Positions 1 to 9,027 of a DNA stretch of 13,694 nt are shown piece by piece. Under the pieces are notes generated by a model. That model made no database searches. It was not told where the DNA came from and was given only the letters and a program-made list of their open reading frames with translations. A program made the translations under genes and the position numbers. Origin of the DNA: Saprospirales bacterium (GTDB taxonomy: Bacteria > Bacteroidota > Bacteroidia > Chitinophagales > Saprospiraceae); assembly GCA_024642645.1 (NCBI GenBank), contig JAHEAS010000025.1, positions 1-13,694 of the forward strand, read 5' to 3'. The first letter of the stretch is position 1, and each line of letters begins with the position of its first letter.

Positions 1-30
1 CCCTATGAAATGCCCAATTAGCACAAGGTA

Positions 31-71
31 AAATAAAAAAACTGGGCAGCGCCGAAGCCCTGCCCAGTTTT
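31..71 (-). terminator. Intrinsic terminator of the adhesin gene
   Basis: On the minus strand, just after the adhesin stop codon (101-99), a perfect 12-bp stem pairs 60-71 with 38-49. The right arm runs directly into a T-rich tract (41-31, broken by one A). The ten-base loop can extend the hairpin after one G-G mismatch with two G-C pairs closing a TTCG tetraloop, which is unusually stable. Stem, stable loop and U-tract together are a textbook Rho-independent terminator on the correct strand and at the correct distance. Confidence 0.88.
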
Positions 72-98
72 CATTCTCACTTACAGCTTAAAACCTTA

Positions 99-392
99 CT
101 ACCTTATTAGAGAGACATCCCCTTCCAGCAACACCTCGCTACCGTCCAAGAATTGAACGACGGCATACCAAACAAACACTGCTGGATTCATAGTCTCGCC
201 CCGATAAGTACCATTCCAGCCATAGGCAGGATTGTTTGGGACAAAATCGTAGTATTGGTAAACTGTCTCACCCCAACGGTCGAAGACCAGGAATTCCTTA
301 ATGTTTACCACGGACTCACCACCATAAATCATGAAGACGTCGTTGGTGCCATCACCGTTCGGTGAGAAGCTGTTCGGCACATACACCGGGTT
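99..392 (-). other. T9SS type B C-terminal sorting domain
   Basis: Residues 2760-2856 carry the hallmark motifs of the gliding motility-associated C-terminal domain: YVPNSFSPNGDGTNDVF at the start, FDRWGETVY in the middle, then WNGTYRG, VFVWYA and a final GDVSLIR strand. In this family the domain is recognised by the type IX translocon at the outer membrane. Nothing follows it before the stop, as expected for a sorting signal. Confidence 0.93.
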
Positions 393-3300
393 ATCTTTCT
401 TCACAAATATTGACAGCAAATCTTCTGCTCGACAACCGTTTTGGTCAATGACCGTCACGGTCACAACGGTTTGTTGCGTGGGTAAAAACTCTTGCTCATC
501 GCAAGGCATTTCTGGACATGGTAGCAGCGTTGCTGGCGTCCAAATCAGCGTATCCAACTGCGAAGCTGGAATGTTGTATTGCGCTTGAATATTTGCCGTT
601 TCACCCAATTTCAAAAGAAGGTCAGCACCGAGGTTAACCACCAATTGTTCTGGTTCTGTCAACGTTACAGAGGTCGACCAGGTACAACCTTGGCCATCCG
701 TCACTTGAATTTGGTAAGTGCCAGGCGCCAGCGGTGCGAAGTAATTCTGCGAGCCATAATTCTGTCCATTCAATTGGAAAGCATAAGGCCCATTGGCAGG
801 GTCGGTATTCAGCGCAATACTTCCGTTTTCGTCGCCAAAACAGTCAGGGTCTTCGACTTGCACATCAGCCTGTGGTACGTTTTCGTATTGAAATACCTCC
901 ACATCATCACTGTCCGTACAGAAGTTGCCAAGGTCGGTCACTGTCAGCGTATAAATACCAGAAGCGTCCACCGTGATGACAGGGTCCGTTGGGTCAATGA
1001 TGGTCACTCCAGGAATGGCAGTCGTCCAGAAGAAGCTGATACCTGCCGAGCCGCCGCCAGATAAGTCCAGCGGAGTTTGGTAGCAATCCAAGGTTTCGTT
1101 TGGTCCAGCGTTGGCGGTAGGTGTTACATAATTCCCGTTTACCTGCACCGACTCGCCGTTCTGACAACCATTCGGGGCAGTGCCTATCAAGTAATAAGTA
1201 CCTGGCCCATTCACTTGTGTGCTAGTCCCTTGCCCAATCACAGTTGTGTCCGAACCGCTAATCGTCACCCATTCAAATATCACCCCATTCACCGTGGAGC
1301 TTCCACTGATGGTGCCAAATGTATCTTGGCAATTCAACAGTGGCGCAGGATTAATAGTGAGTTGCGGGTAATCAGTATTGTCAGAAATCGAAAGCGAAGC
1401 CGTTCCCGTGCAGCCACTTGCCTGGTCTGTTACTACTACTAAATAAGTGCCGCCGTCTTGCAGCACATAGTTTTGGCCGGTGCCTACTTGTTGCCCGTTA
1501 AGGAACCAAGCATAATTTGCATTGGCCGTTCCTTGAACGTTGGCTGACAGGGTAATTTCAGAAACGGTACAATCCAATATTTCGCCAGGAGAAGATACCA
1601 CGTTGGCGGTCACAGTAGTTTCCAAATCAATTACTTGCACAGATGCCGTGGAAGAACAGCCATTTCTGGTCACTGTCAGGGTATAAGTTCCGGCTGCGTT
1701 CACGTTGACGTTAGCGGAGTTTGCCGGACCAACGATTACGCCACCTTGCGAAGCTACCCAACTGTAAGACGAGCCAGTCAAACTGGAAGTTCCTTGCAAA
1801 GTTGTTTGCTGCACTAAACAAGTCAACGGCGCTGGCTGCGCAACACTTGCCACGGGTACTTGGTAGAAAATGATCGGTGTGCCCACCGAAATTCGGGTGC
1901 AAACGTCCGAGAGTAGCACATTGCCCGTGCCATCGTTATTGCCAGCTACTGCCGAGATATAGTAGGTCACGCCGTAGCTCATTGACGCTGCATCGAAACA
2001 GAAAGTTGGTGTGTTGCTCCGCAAAATTTCATTGACAATCTGGTTGCCATTGCCCGTGTGCAGTACGTATTGCAGCACATCGTTGGTATCGATGTATTCG
2101 CCAAGGTTTGAGTAAATGGCCGTAATACAGCCTACACCACAGTTCGTCAGCAAGCTGTTTGACATGCTGCCGACGGAGGTCACACAGTCATCAGTGGAGA
2201 TGTTAAAACCACAATTGGCTGGACAACCGTTTGCATCCGTCACAATAACGGAGTAAGGCCCCTCGCCCAAATTGGGGATTACGAAGGCCCCAACAGTCAC
2301 ACCGTTCTGTTGGCCACCGGGGTTCCAGTCCACGGTGTAAGGTGCTACACCTCCGCTGATGGTCACGGTAGCTTCACCATCCATCATGCCAGGTAAACTC
2401 ACGTTACCGGATTGGTTACAAATCAGTTGCGTGGCAGAGACAGGTTGGTTTATCGTAAAACTGGCAGTACTGCTGCAGCCCGAAGCAGCCGTTACAGTAA
2501 CATCATATGCATCGGCAGCCAAACCTGTTGGGTCTTCAGGGTTGCCAGGGATGTTGGGCAGCCAATCAAAAGTGTACGGCCCTACCCCACCCGTCACTGT
2601 CAAATTAATAGCTCCAGTACTACCGCCAAAGCACAGCACGTTGTTTGGAGTGCCTGTCACGGTTGGAGCAGGGGAGTTGTTTGCAACAGTAAACACCTCA
2701 GAAGCGGTGCAGGTGCCGTTGTCGCTAATGGTCACTTCGTAAGTGCCTGGAGTAAGTCCTGAGATATCTTCCGTGGTCGCAGTATTTGACCAAATGAAAT
2801 TGTAAGTACCTGCTGGTGTGACGGTTATGTTCACAGAACCATTGCCAGCTCCACACAACGTATTAGGAGAAGTTGTACCCGTAAAGCTGAACGTGTTGCT
2901 GGTATTCGGAACACTGCTACTGGCAGTTGCCGTACAGCCATCACTTCCCGTCACTGTCACGATGTAAGTACCTTGCGCAATGTTAGCAAGGTCTTCTGTG
3001 GTGGCCATGTTCGACCATGCATAACTATAAGGTGTCGCAGTTCCTGTCACCGTCAAGTTGATGCCGCCAACACTGCCAGCACAAATATCGGGGCTAACCA
3101 CTTGAGTAAGCACAGGGTTAACGGTGTTGTTATTTACGGTAAAATTGGCCTCCGAAGAGCAGGTCAGTCCCTGTGATACGGTCACGGTATAAGTACCCGG
3201 CGATAACCCAGCGATGTCCTCACTGGTCTCCATATTTGACCAACTAAAATTATAAGTACCTACCGGCGTGACGCTTATGTTCACCAGACCATTAGGTGTC

Positions 3301-6300
3301 ACGCAACTTGAGTTTGCCGCAGGCGTTCCCGTTACATTTATCGCAACCGGGTTGTCCTGCACTGTGAAATTGGCCGTTGAAACACAACCGTTCGCACCTA
3401 CCACCTGCACCGAATAAGCGCCCGGAGGCACATTTGTCAAGTCCTCGGTTGTTGGGCCAGAGGCCCAAACAAAAGTAAATGGTGAAACCCCACCACTAAT
3501 GGTCAAGTCAACGCCCCCATTGCTCACCCCACAAATGGCAGGTGTAAGGTTGGAGGAAATAACTGGGTCCAGCGTGGTGCTTGTCACGGTATAGCTAGCC
3601 GTTGAAGTACAGCTTCCGCCAGCACTCACCGTCACTGTGTAGTTGCCACCAGAAAGTCCGGTGAGGTCTTCCGTTGTGGCAGCGTTTGACCATGTATAGT
3701 TGTAACTTCCTGCTGGTGAGACGGTTAGGTTAACTGCCCCTGTGGTAGTTGCACATGAAGTATTGGGTGCTGTAACGCCATTTATACTGAATGCAATCGT
3801 ATTGCTCGGCACATTGGCGCTTGTTGTTGAGGAGCAACCATTGGCGCCAGTCACCGTGACGGTGTACGTGCCTCCGGCAATGTTCGACAGGTCCTCGGTT
3901 GTGGCTGCATTGGACCATGCAAAAGTGTATGGCGTCGTACTTCCGCTTACTGTCAGGTTCACCGCACCGTCGAGCAGGTTGCAAACCTCTGGCGTGGTAG
4001 CCTGAGCAAGGGTAGGTGCCTCAGTAATGTCACCCACCACATAACTAGCGGTCGCACTGCATGTTCCCGATTCAGAAACGGTGACCGTGTAGGTACCCGG
4101 AGTCAGGTTCGAGATGTCCTCAGTGGTGGCCATGTTCGACCAGTTTATGGTGTAAGAACCCGCAGGCGTAATCGTCAAATTGACACTACCATTCACCGTA
4201 GCGCAACTGCTTAAAGGTTGAGCAACGCCACTTAGCGAAAAGTTGGAACTGTTGTTTGGCACGTTGAAACTTGCCGTGGAAGAGCAGCCGTTTACGCCAG
4301 AAACTGTGACCGTGTAAGTTCCGGGTAGCACGTTCGCAATATCTTCCGTGGTGGCCATGTTGGACCAAGCATAAGTATATGGCGGAGTCGCCCCGGTTAC
4401 TGCTAGGTCAATGCCGCCGTTGGCTTGCGAGCAAATGGCCGCCGTGATGGTCTCCACTATATTTGGATTGGATACGTTGTTCGCCACGGTAAAACTGGCT
4501 GTAGAAGTACAGCTTCCTCCTGCACTCACGGTCACGGTGTAGGTGCCTGCGGCAATGTTCGTGAGGTCTTCCGTTGTGGCAGTGTTTGACCAAATGTAGG
4601 TATAAGTACCTGACGGTGTGACAGTTATGTTAATGCCGCCATTATTTGTAGTACATGAAGTATTGGCTACAGGAGTACCAGCGATGTTAGGTGAAGTGAC
4701 GATATTGCCCACGTTAGCACTGGCAGTTGCGGAGCAACCATTTGCCCCAGTCACAGTGACAGTATAGGTGCCTCCAGGGATATTTGCGAGGTCTTCCGTG
4801 GTCGCCATGTTCGACCATGAAATGGTGTAAGGCGTTGTACCACCTGTAATTGTCAAGTTCACCCCGCCGTTGCTAAGCCCGCAAGTCGCCGCTGTCGGTG
4901 TGGTACTAAGGACGGGTGGCGAGGCGTTGGTAATTACTTGGTAGGTGCCAACTGCAGTGCAGGAACCTCCAGCACTCACAGTTACGGTGTAGGTGCCTGC
5001 GGCAATATTTGAGATATCTTCCGTTGTAGCGCCATTCGACCAAATGTAAGTGTACGTACCAGCTGGTGTTACTGTCAAATTGACTCCGCCGTTCGGGGAA
5101 TTGCAGGAGGTATTTGCCGACGGCGCCCCAGAAAGGCTAAATGTCGAGTTAATGTTCGGTACGTTGATGGTTGTCGTTGCGGAGCATCCAGCAAATGAAG
5201 TAACCGTTACATCGTATAGCCCGGGCAAAATGTCATTCAAGTCTTCAAGTGGGCTGCCATTTGACCAATTGATAAAGAACGGCGCCTGCCCATTGAAAAT
5301 GTTCAAGTCAATATCCCCGTTGGCCTGGCCACACGTGGCATTTGTCACGTTATAGGTCAGGAATGGAATATCGGTCATGTTGGCCACAGTATAAAATGTG
5401 GCAGTTGAGCAGGTTCCACCAGCGGTGATTGTAACCGAATAAGTACCCGGCACAAGTGTTGAAATAGTGGTTGAAGTTGAACCGTTCGACCACAGTACAC
5501 CAGCCGTTGGGGGGGTTACAGTCAGACTGATACTGCCGTTGGGGACCAAGCACGAGGTGTTGTCGGTCACATCTGCAATCACACTAATTGGCACCTGCTC
5601 ATCGGGAATATTTACGCTTGCCGTTGCCGTGCAGCCATTGGCCCCAGTAACGGTCACAGTGTAACTGCCAGCAGGTACAGGCGATATCAATGGGCTTGTG
5701 CCGCCGTTTGACCACATATAAGTGTAGCCGGGTACCCCGCCACTAGCTTGAACCTCGGCCTCGCCGGTAGGTAAGCCACATTGGGCAGGTGTCATCAATG
5801 TAGCAAGGTTTGGTAGGTTTGGCTGAGTCGGAACGGTAAAACTTGCTTCTTGGGTACAAGACCCACCAGCGCTGACGGTAACCGTGTAACTTCCAGGATC
5901 CAATGGTGAATTGATGTTGCTAGTAGCACCATTGCTCCAAGTCACATTGAGGCCAGGAGGCTGTGTTGTTATTGAGATACTGCCATTGCCAGGCCCAACG
6001 CATATCGTGTTTGGAGTAACGTTCGAGTTGATGGATATTGCTACGTTATTGTTCGGGATATTGATGGGAATCGTGGCAGTGCATCCATTAGCGCCAGTCA
6101 CAGTAACCGAATAGCTGCCTGATGGCACTCCATTGATACCTGTTCCACTGGAGCCGTCAGACCAGATATAGGTAAAAGGCCCTACCCCTCCACTGACCGT
6201 AACGTTAGCACCTCCATTACTTTGGTTGCAAAAGGTAGGCGTAATTGTTGGGTTCAACGAAGGATTGTTAGGCTGATTAGGAATGGTGAAAGTGGCAGTT

Positions 6301-8669
6301 TGTGTACAAGCTCCGCCGCCATTCACAGTCACCGAATAAGTGCCGGGGTCTAATCCAACTAGGTTTGTGCCGGTAGCACCATTTGACCAAGTTATTACAT
6401 AATTGCCCCCTCCAGATGGTACGGATGGTGAAATAGTAACCACAAGACTACCATTTCCACCATTGCAACTGGTGTTTGGTGAAATGGTTGAGTTGATAGT
6501 AATCGGCGGATTGTTATTAGCCAATCCGACGGTAGTGGAGGAGGTACAGCCATTGGCACCGGTAACAGTTACAGTATAGCTACCGGCCAGTACATTATTG
6601 AGGTCTTCTGTGGTTGACCCATTAGACCACGCGAAAGTGTAGGGTGACACACCACCCGAAACACTGATGTTTATGTTACCATTTGCCAGTTCACAGATAG
6701 AAGGTGTCGTGTTAACGGAAATGTTAGGTGTATTAGGTTGATCAGGTATCGTTAAATTGGCTGTGACTGTGCAGGCGCCGCCGCCATTTACTGTCACCAT
6801 ATAATTACCCGGAGGTACGTTGGCTAGGTCTTCTGTGGTTGCACCATTTGACCAACTAAAAGTATAAGCTCCTCCACTTGGAGGAACAGAAGGGCTGACA
6901 CTGATGTTTATTCCTCCATTGCCACCATTACAGGTAGTATTGGGCGCAATTACACTTGTGATGGTGATGGGTGGATTGTTGTTGGCCAAACTGATACTGG
7001 AAGTACTTGTGCATCCATTTGCGCCCGTAACGGTGACAGTATAAGTACCAGCTAACACGTTGTTCAAATCCTCCGTTGTCGCCCCATTAGACCAGGCAAA
7101 TGTATAAGGAGGAACACCACCAGAGACACTGACATTAACACTGCCATTGGCAAGTTCACAAATGGAAGGTGTGGTCGTCGATGTAATGCTCGGTGTATTT
7201 GGTTGCTGCGCAATGGTATATGACCCGGTGGCGGTACATGTCGTTCCGAAGGAAACAGTGACGGTGTAAGTGCCAGGTGCCACATCTGTCAAATCTTGGG
7301 TAGTCGCACCATTTGACCAACTGTAGGTGTAGGTATTTCCATTTGGCGTCACGGTGATGTCAATGTCGCCATCGTTACTATTGCACGATGTATTTGGTGT
7401 GGTTGTACCAGTTACATTTATAGCTACAGGGTTATTTGCAATTGTGTAGGTGTTCGTTTCTGTACAACCCGCCGAATTAGTAATGGTAACGGTATATGGG
7501 CCACTTGCCACGTCGGTCAAATCTTGAGAGGTTGCCCCATTTGACCACGCATAAGTATAAGTCCCAGCAGGAGTAACACTCAAGTCAATGTCACCCAAAC
7601 CTTGCCCACAAATGTCAGGAGTCGTAGTAGCGGACGCATTTATGTTCGCAACGGTGACATTGTAACTCCCGGAAACTGTTCCCGGACAGTTTGGGCTAGG
7701 GTAATTCACGCTCACCAATGCGTAATTGCCAGGTTGTGTAGCGTTGATGGTATAAGGGTTGTTGGACGTAGTTACTGGTGGTTGATTAACCCCAGCAATT
7801 GAATAAATAAAAGTCCATGGCCCACCTCCAACTGGTGTGAAATTTACAGTCAATGGCACTGTACCTGACGGCCCTTCGCAAAGTACACCAGTTCCGGTAA
7901 GCGTGGCAGTCGGTCTTGGAAGTACCGTTATCGTATAACAAGAAGGTGTCGGGTTCGAGTAGCAAGCGTTGGACGAAGTAACACAAAGGTTGGTTGTTCC
8001 AGGAGTAGTCCACGTAACGTTTACGGTGTTGGTTGTGGAGGTAAATGTACCAAGGACAGGGTTCATGGTCCATTGATAAGCGGTTGCACCACTTATGGCT
8101 GGTACTGTATAAGGTTGTGTGGTATTGACACATGCTGGACTTAGCCCTGTAACCGCACCGGGATTGGCGGGCGGTTGGCCAACCGTGGAACCAGATGTAA
8201 CAGAAACCGAGTAATCGCAAACATTGCCCCCACATCCGTCGAGCACTATCCAATAAATCTGCCCTACTACGAAGTTGCTTGATTCCAATGTGAACGGTGC
8301 AGTGGAACACGGGCACTGCAAGTCCATCGCTATCCAAGGTGGCCCACAACCTGAGTAAATAGCGCCCTGCAAACCCTGGTTACCACCAGCTTGGCAGTTG
8401 CTCGGTGTTATTACGATTGAAATCTGGGTGGTGCCAGCATAAAAGGCAAACCACTCGTCGTTGTTGAGTACGTTGTTAGGACAACCGGGAAAAGGCTGCT
8501 GCTGGTTGTTGTTGTTGATGGTATTGCAGTAACCATCCAAGTTTTCACAAAGTATCGGAGCCTGTGGACAGGTGTTTCCTGATTGAGGAAACCCCGGAGG
8601 TGGGCACTGGGCATTGACCCAATGGCTAAACACAAACAAGGAAAACAATGCAGTGTATAATATTTTCAT
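99..8669 (-). CDS. Giant SprB-repeat adhesin-like protein, T9SS type B cargo
   Basis: A 2856-residue secreted surface protein. In order: signal peptide (1-20, ending VNA before Q21); a Cys-rich beta-type N-terminal domain (about 21-160); an Ig/PKD-like segment (about 165-350); 24 contiguous SprB-type repeats (353-2161) with the core WSN.ATTEDL....GTYTVTV and paired cysteines; a non-repeat domain (about 2162-2260); several Ig-like domains; one more SprB-like repeat (about 2609-2680); and a gliding-motility-associated C-terminal domain (2760-2856) with PNSFSPNGDGTND and FDRWGE. SprB-repeat proteins of Flavobacterium johnsoniae are moved over the surface by the gliding machinery, and type B domains direct export by the type IX system. 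Adhesion or gliding is inference; the array could equally serve biofilm or cell-cell contact. Between the signal peptide and residue 2204 the only basic residue is R252. I leave the symbol empty because sharing repeats does not establish orthology to sprB. The start has no Shine-Dalgarno, as is usual in this phylum, but is fixed by the signal peptide. Confidence 0.93.
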   Translation of the reverse strand: MKILYTALFSLFVFSHWVNAQCPPPGFPQSGNTCPQAPILCENLDGYCNTINNNNQQQPFPGCPNNVLNNDEWFAFYAGTTQISIVITPSNCQAGGNQGLQGAIYSGCGPPWIAMDLQCPCSTAPFTLESSNFVVGQIYWIVLDGCGGNVCDYSVSVTSGSTVGQPPANPGAVTGLSPACVNTTQPYTVPAISGATAYQWTMNPVLGTFTSTTNTVNVTWTTPGTTNLCVTSSNACYSNPTPSCYTITVLPRPTATLTGTGVLCEGPSGTVPLTVNFTPVGGGPWTFIYSIAGVNQPPVTTSNNPYTINATQPGNYALVSVNYPSPNCPGTVSGSYNVTVANINASATTTPDICGQGLGDIDLSVTPAGTYTYAWSNGATSQDLTDVASGPYTVTITNSAGCTETNTYTIANNPVAINVTGTTTPNTSCNSNDGDIDITVTPNGNTYTYSWSNGATTQDLTDVAPGTYTVTVSFGTTCTATGSYTIAQQPNTPSITSTTTPSICELANGSVNVSVSGGVPPYTFAWSNGATTEDLNNVLAGTYTVTVTGANGCTSTSSISLANNNPPITITSVIAPNTTCNGGNGGINISVSPSVPPSGGAYTFSWSNGATTEDLANVPPGNYMVTVNGGGACTVTANLTIPDQPNTPNISVNTTPSICELANGNINISVSGGVSPYTFAWSNGSTTEDLNNVLAGSYTVTVTGANGCTSSTTVGLANNNPPITINSTISPNTSCNGGNGSLVVTISPSVPSGGGNYVITWSNGATGTNLVGLDPGTYSVTVNGGGACTQTATFTIPNQPNNPSLNPTITPTFCNQSNGGANVTVSGGVGPFTYIWSDGSSGTGINGVPSGSYSVTVTGANGCTATIPINIPNNNVAISINSNVTPNTICVGPGNGSISITTQPPGLNVTWSNGATSNINSPLDPGSYTVTVSAGGSCTQEASFTVPTQPNLPNLATLMTPAQCGLPTGEAEVQASGGVPGYTYMWSNGGTSPLISPVPAGSYTVTVTGANGCTATASVNIPDEQVPISVIADVTDNTSCLVPNGSISLTVTPPTAGVLWSNGSTSTTISTLVPGTYSVTITAGGTCSTATFYTVANMTDIPFLTYNVTNATCGQANGDIDLNIFNGQAPFFINWSNGSPLEDLNDILPGLYDVTVTSFAGCSATTTINVPNINSTFSLSGAPSANTSCNSPNGGVNLTVTPAGTYTYIWSNGATTEDISNIAAGTYTVTVSAGGSCTAVGTYQVITNASPPVLSTTPTAATCGLSNGGVNLTITGGTTPYTISWSNMATTEDLANIPGGTYTVTVTGANGCSATASANVGNIVTSPNIAGTPVANTSCTTNNGGINITVTPSGTYTYIWSNTATTEDLTNIAAGTYTVTVSAGGSCTSTASFTVANNVSNPNIVETITAAICSQANGGIDLAVTGATPPYTYAWSNMATTEDIANVLPGTYTVTVSGVNGCSSTASFNVPNNSSNFSLSGVAQPLSSCATVNGSVNLTITPAGSYTINWSNMATTEDISNLTPGTYTVTVSESGTCSATASYVVGDITEAPTLAQATTPEVCNLLDGAVNLTVSGSTTPYTFAWSNAATTEDLSNIAGGTYTVTVTGANGCSSTTSANVPSNTIAFSINGVTAPNTSCATTTGAVNLTVSPAGSYNYTWSNAATTEDLTGLSGGNYTVTVSAGGSCTSTASYTVTSTTLDPVISSNLTPAICGVSNGGVDLTISGGVSPFTFVWASGPTTEDLTNVPPGAYSVQVVGANGCVSTANFTVQDNPVAINVTGTPAANSSCVTPNGLVNISVTPVGTYNFSWSNMETSEDIAGLSPGTYTVTVSQGLTCSSEANFTVNNNTVNPVLTQVVSPDICAGSVGGINLTVTGTATPYSYAWSNMATTEDLANIAQGTYIVTVTGSDGCTATASSSVPNTSNTFSFTGTTSPNTLCGAGNGSVNITVTPAGTYNFIWSNTATTEDISGLTPGTYEVTISDNGTCTASEVFTVANNSPAPTVTGTPNNVLCFGGSTGAINLTVTGGVGPYTFDWLPNIPGNPEDPTGLAADAYDVTVTAASGCSSTASFTINQPVSATQLICNQSGNVSLPGMMDGEATVTISGGVAPYTVDWNPGGQQNGVTVGAFVIPNLGEGPYSVIVTDANGCPANCGFNISTDDCVTSVGSMSNSLLTNCGVGCITAIYSNLGEYIDTNDVLQYVLHTGNGNQIVNEILRSNTPTFCFDAASMSYGVTYYISAVAGNNDGTGNVLLSDVCTRISVGTPIIFYQVPVASVAQPAPLTCLVQQTTLQGTSSLTGSSYSWVASQGGVIVGPANSANVNVNAAGTYTLTVTRNGCSSTASVQVIDLETTVTANVVSSPGEILDCTVSEITLSANVQGTANANYAWFLNGQQVGTGQNYVLQDGGTYLVVVTDQASGCTGTASLSISDNTDYPQLTINPAPLLNCQDTFGTISGSSTVNGVIFEWVTISGSDTTVIGQGTSTQVNGPGTYYLIGTAPNGCQNGESVQVNGNYVTPTANAGPNETLDCYQTPLDLSGGGSAGISFFWTTAIPGVTIIDPTDPVITVDASGIYTLTVTDLGNFCTDSDDVEVFQYENVPQADVQVEDPDCFGDENGSIALNTDPANGPYAFQLNGQNYGSQNYFAPLAPGTYQIQVTDGQGCTWSTSVTLTEPEQLVVNLGADLLLKLGETANIQAQYNIPASQLDTLIWTPATLLPCPEMPCDEQEFLPTQQTVVTVTVIDQNGCRAEDLLSIFVKKDNPVYVPNSFSPNGDGTNDVFMIYGGESVVNIKEFLVFDRWGETVYQYYDFVPNNPAYGWNGTYRGETMNPAVFVWYAVVQFLDGSEVLLEGDVSLIR
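2187..7613 (-). repeat. Array of 24 SprB-type repeats in alternating subtypes
   Basis: Residues 353-2161 are 24 head-to-tail units averaging about 75 residues. Each unit opens with a Cys and an NG-type turn, has a central Tyr/Phe-x-x-Trp-Ser-Asn core, then TTEDL and GTYTVTV, and a second Cys near the end. Two subtypes alternate: one has TPAGTY before the Trp and SAGGSC at the second Cys, the other has SGGVxPYT and TGANGC. The last two units (about 2010-2161) are the most divergent. The match to the SprB repeat family is by recognition of the core, not by a profile search. Confidence 0.88.
8610..8669 (-). other. Signal peptide of the adhesin
   Basis: Residues 1-20 start with Met-Lys, continue with a hydrophobic core (ILYTALFSLFVF) and end in VNA, a fitting signal peptidase I site before Q21. 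This gives Sec export to the periplasm, the first step for any T9SS cargo, and supports the chosen start codon. Confidence 0.85.
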
Positions 8670-9027
8670 ACCAGATAAAATAGGTTGGCCTTTACTTCAA
8701 CTTGTTGGCATGCCTTAACAATTAGGCTTCCATTCAAATTGACCAAAAACCTTTTTTTTTACAATAGATGTTTTGATAGTGCTTTTTTCTGAAAAATAGT
8801 TTGTGCCTCGGCCTCAACTAAAATGATAGCCGTTGTTTTCACAGATTTGATGGTGGTGAGCAGTTCTTTTTAGGAGAAAGCTTTGGAGTAAAGGGGCTGG
8901 TTTGAAATTTTGAAGGAGTTTTCCGAAATCTTAAAGTTTCACAATATCCGATTTTTAGTTGAAAAAAAATCTACTTCATTCCTATTGATGCCAAAAAAAA
9001 GAGACAAATGTCCAATATCCGTCGATT
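8670..9027. other. AT-rich gap upstream of the adhesin, no gene seen
   Basis: This 358-base stretch lies between two minus-strand genes. It is AT-rich, with a run of nine T at 8752-8760 and runs of eight A at 8962-8969 and 8993-9000. I find no convincing coding frame. The adhesin promoter should lie here, but I found no good match to the Bacteroidota -7 element (TAnnTTTG) on the minus strand. The nearest thing to a terminator for the gene ending at 9028 is a four-base-pair hairpin at 9003-9012 followed by the A8 run (T8 on the minus strand), which is weak. Confidence 0.6.

Noticed and set aside
579..1064. A 161-codon plus-strand open frame opposite the adhesin
   Set aside because: It is the antisense shadow of Ig-like domain coding; the basic, Ser/His-rich translation shows no domain pattern.
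2187..7613. A possible CRISPR array or DNA minisatellite
   Set aside because: The periodicity is about 190-230 bases, protein-coding and degenerate at third positions. There are no identical short repeats with unique spacers.
7786..8349. A 187-codon open frame on the minus strand inside the adhesin gene
   Set aside because: It is an alternate frame of the adhesin, with a composition that fits no protein family, and many similar open frames occur along the Thr/Gly-rich repeat coding.
9003..9012. Terminator for the coiled-coil gene
   Set aside because: The stem is only four base pairs with a two-base loop; the T8 run on the minus strand alone does not make a convincing terminator.
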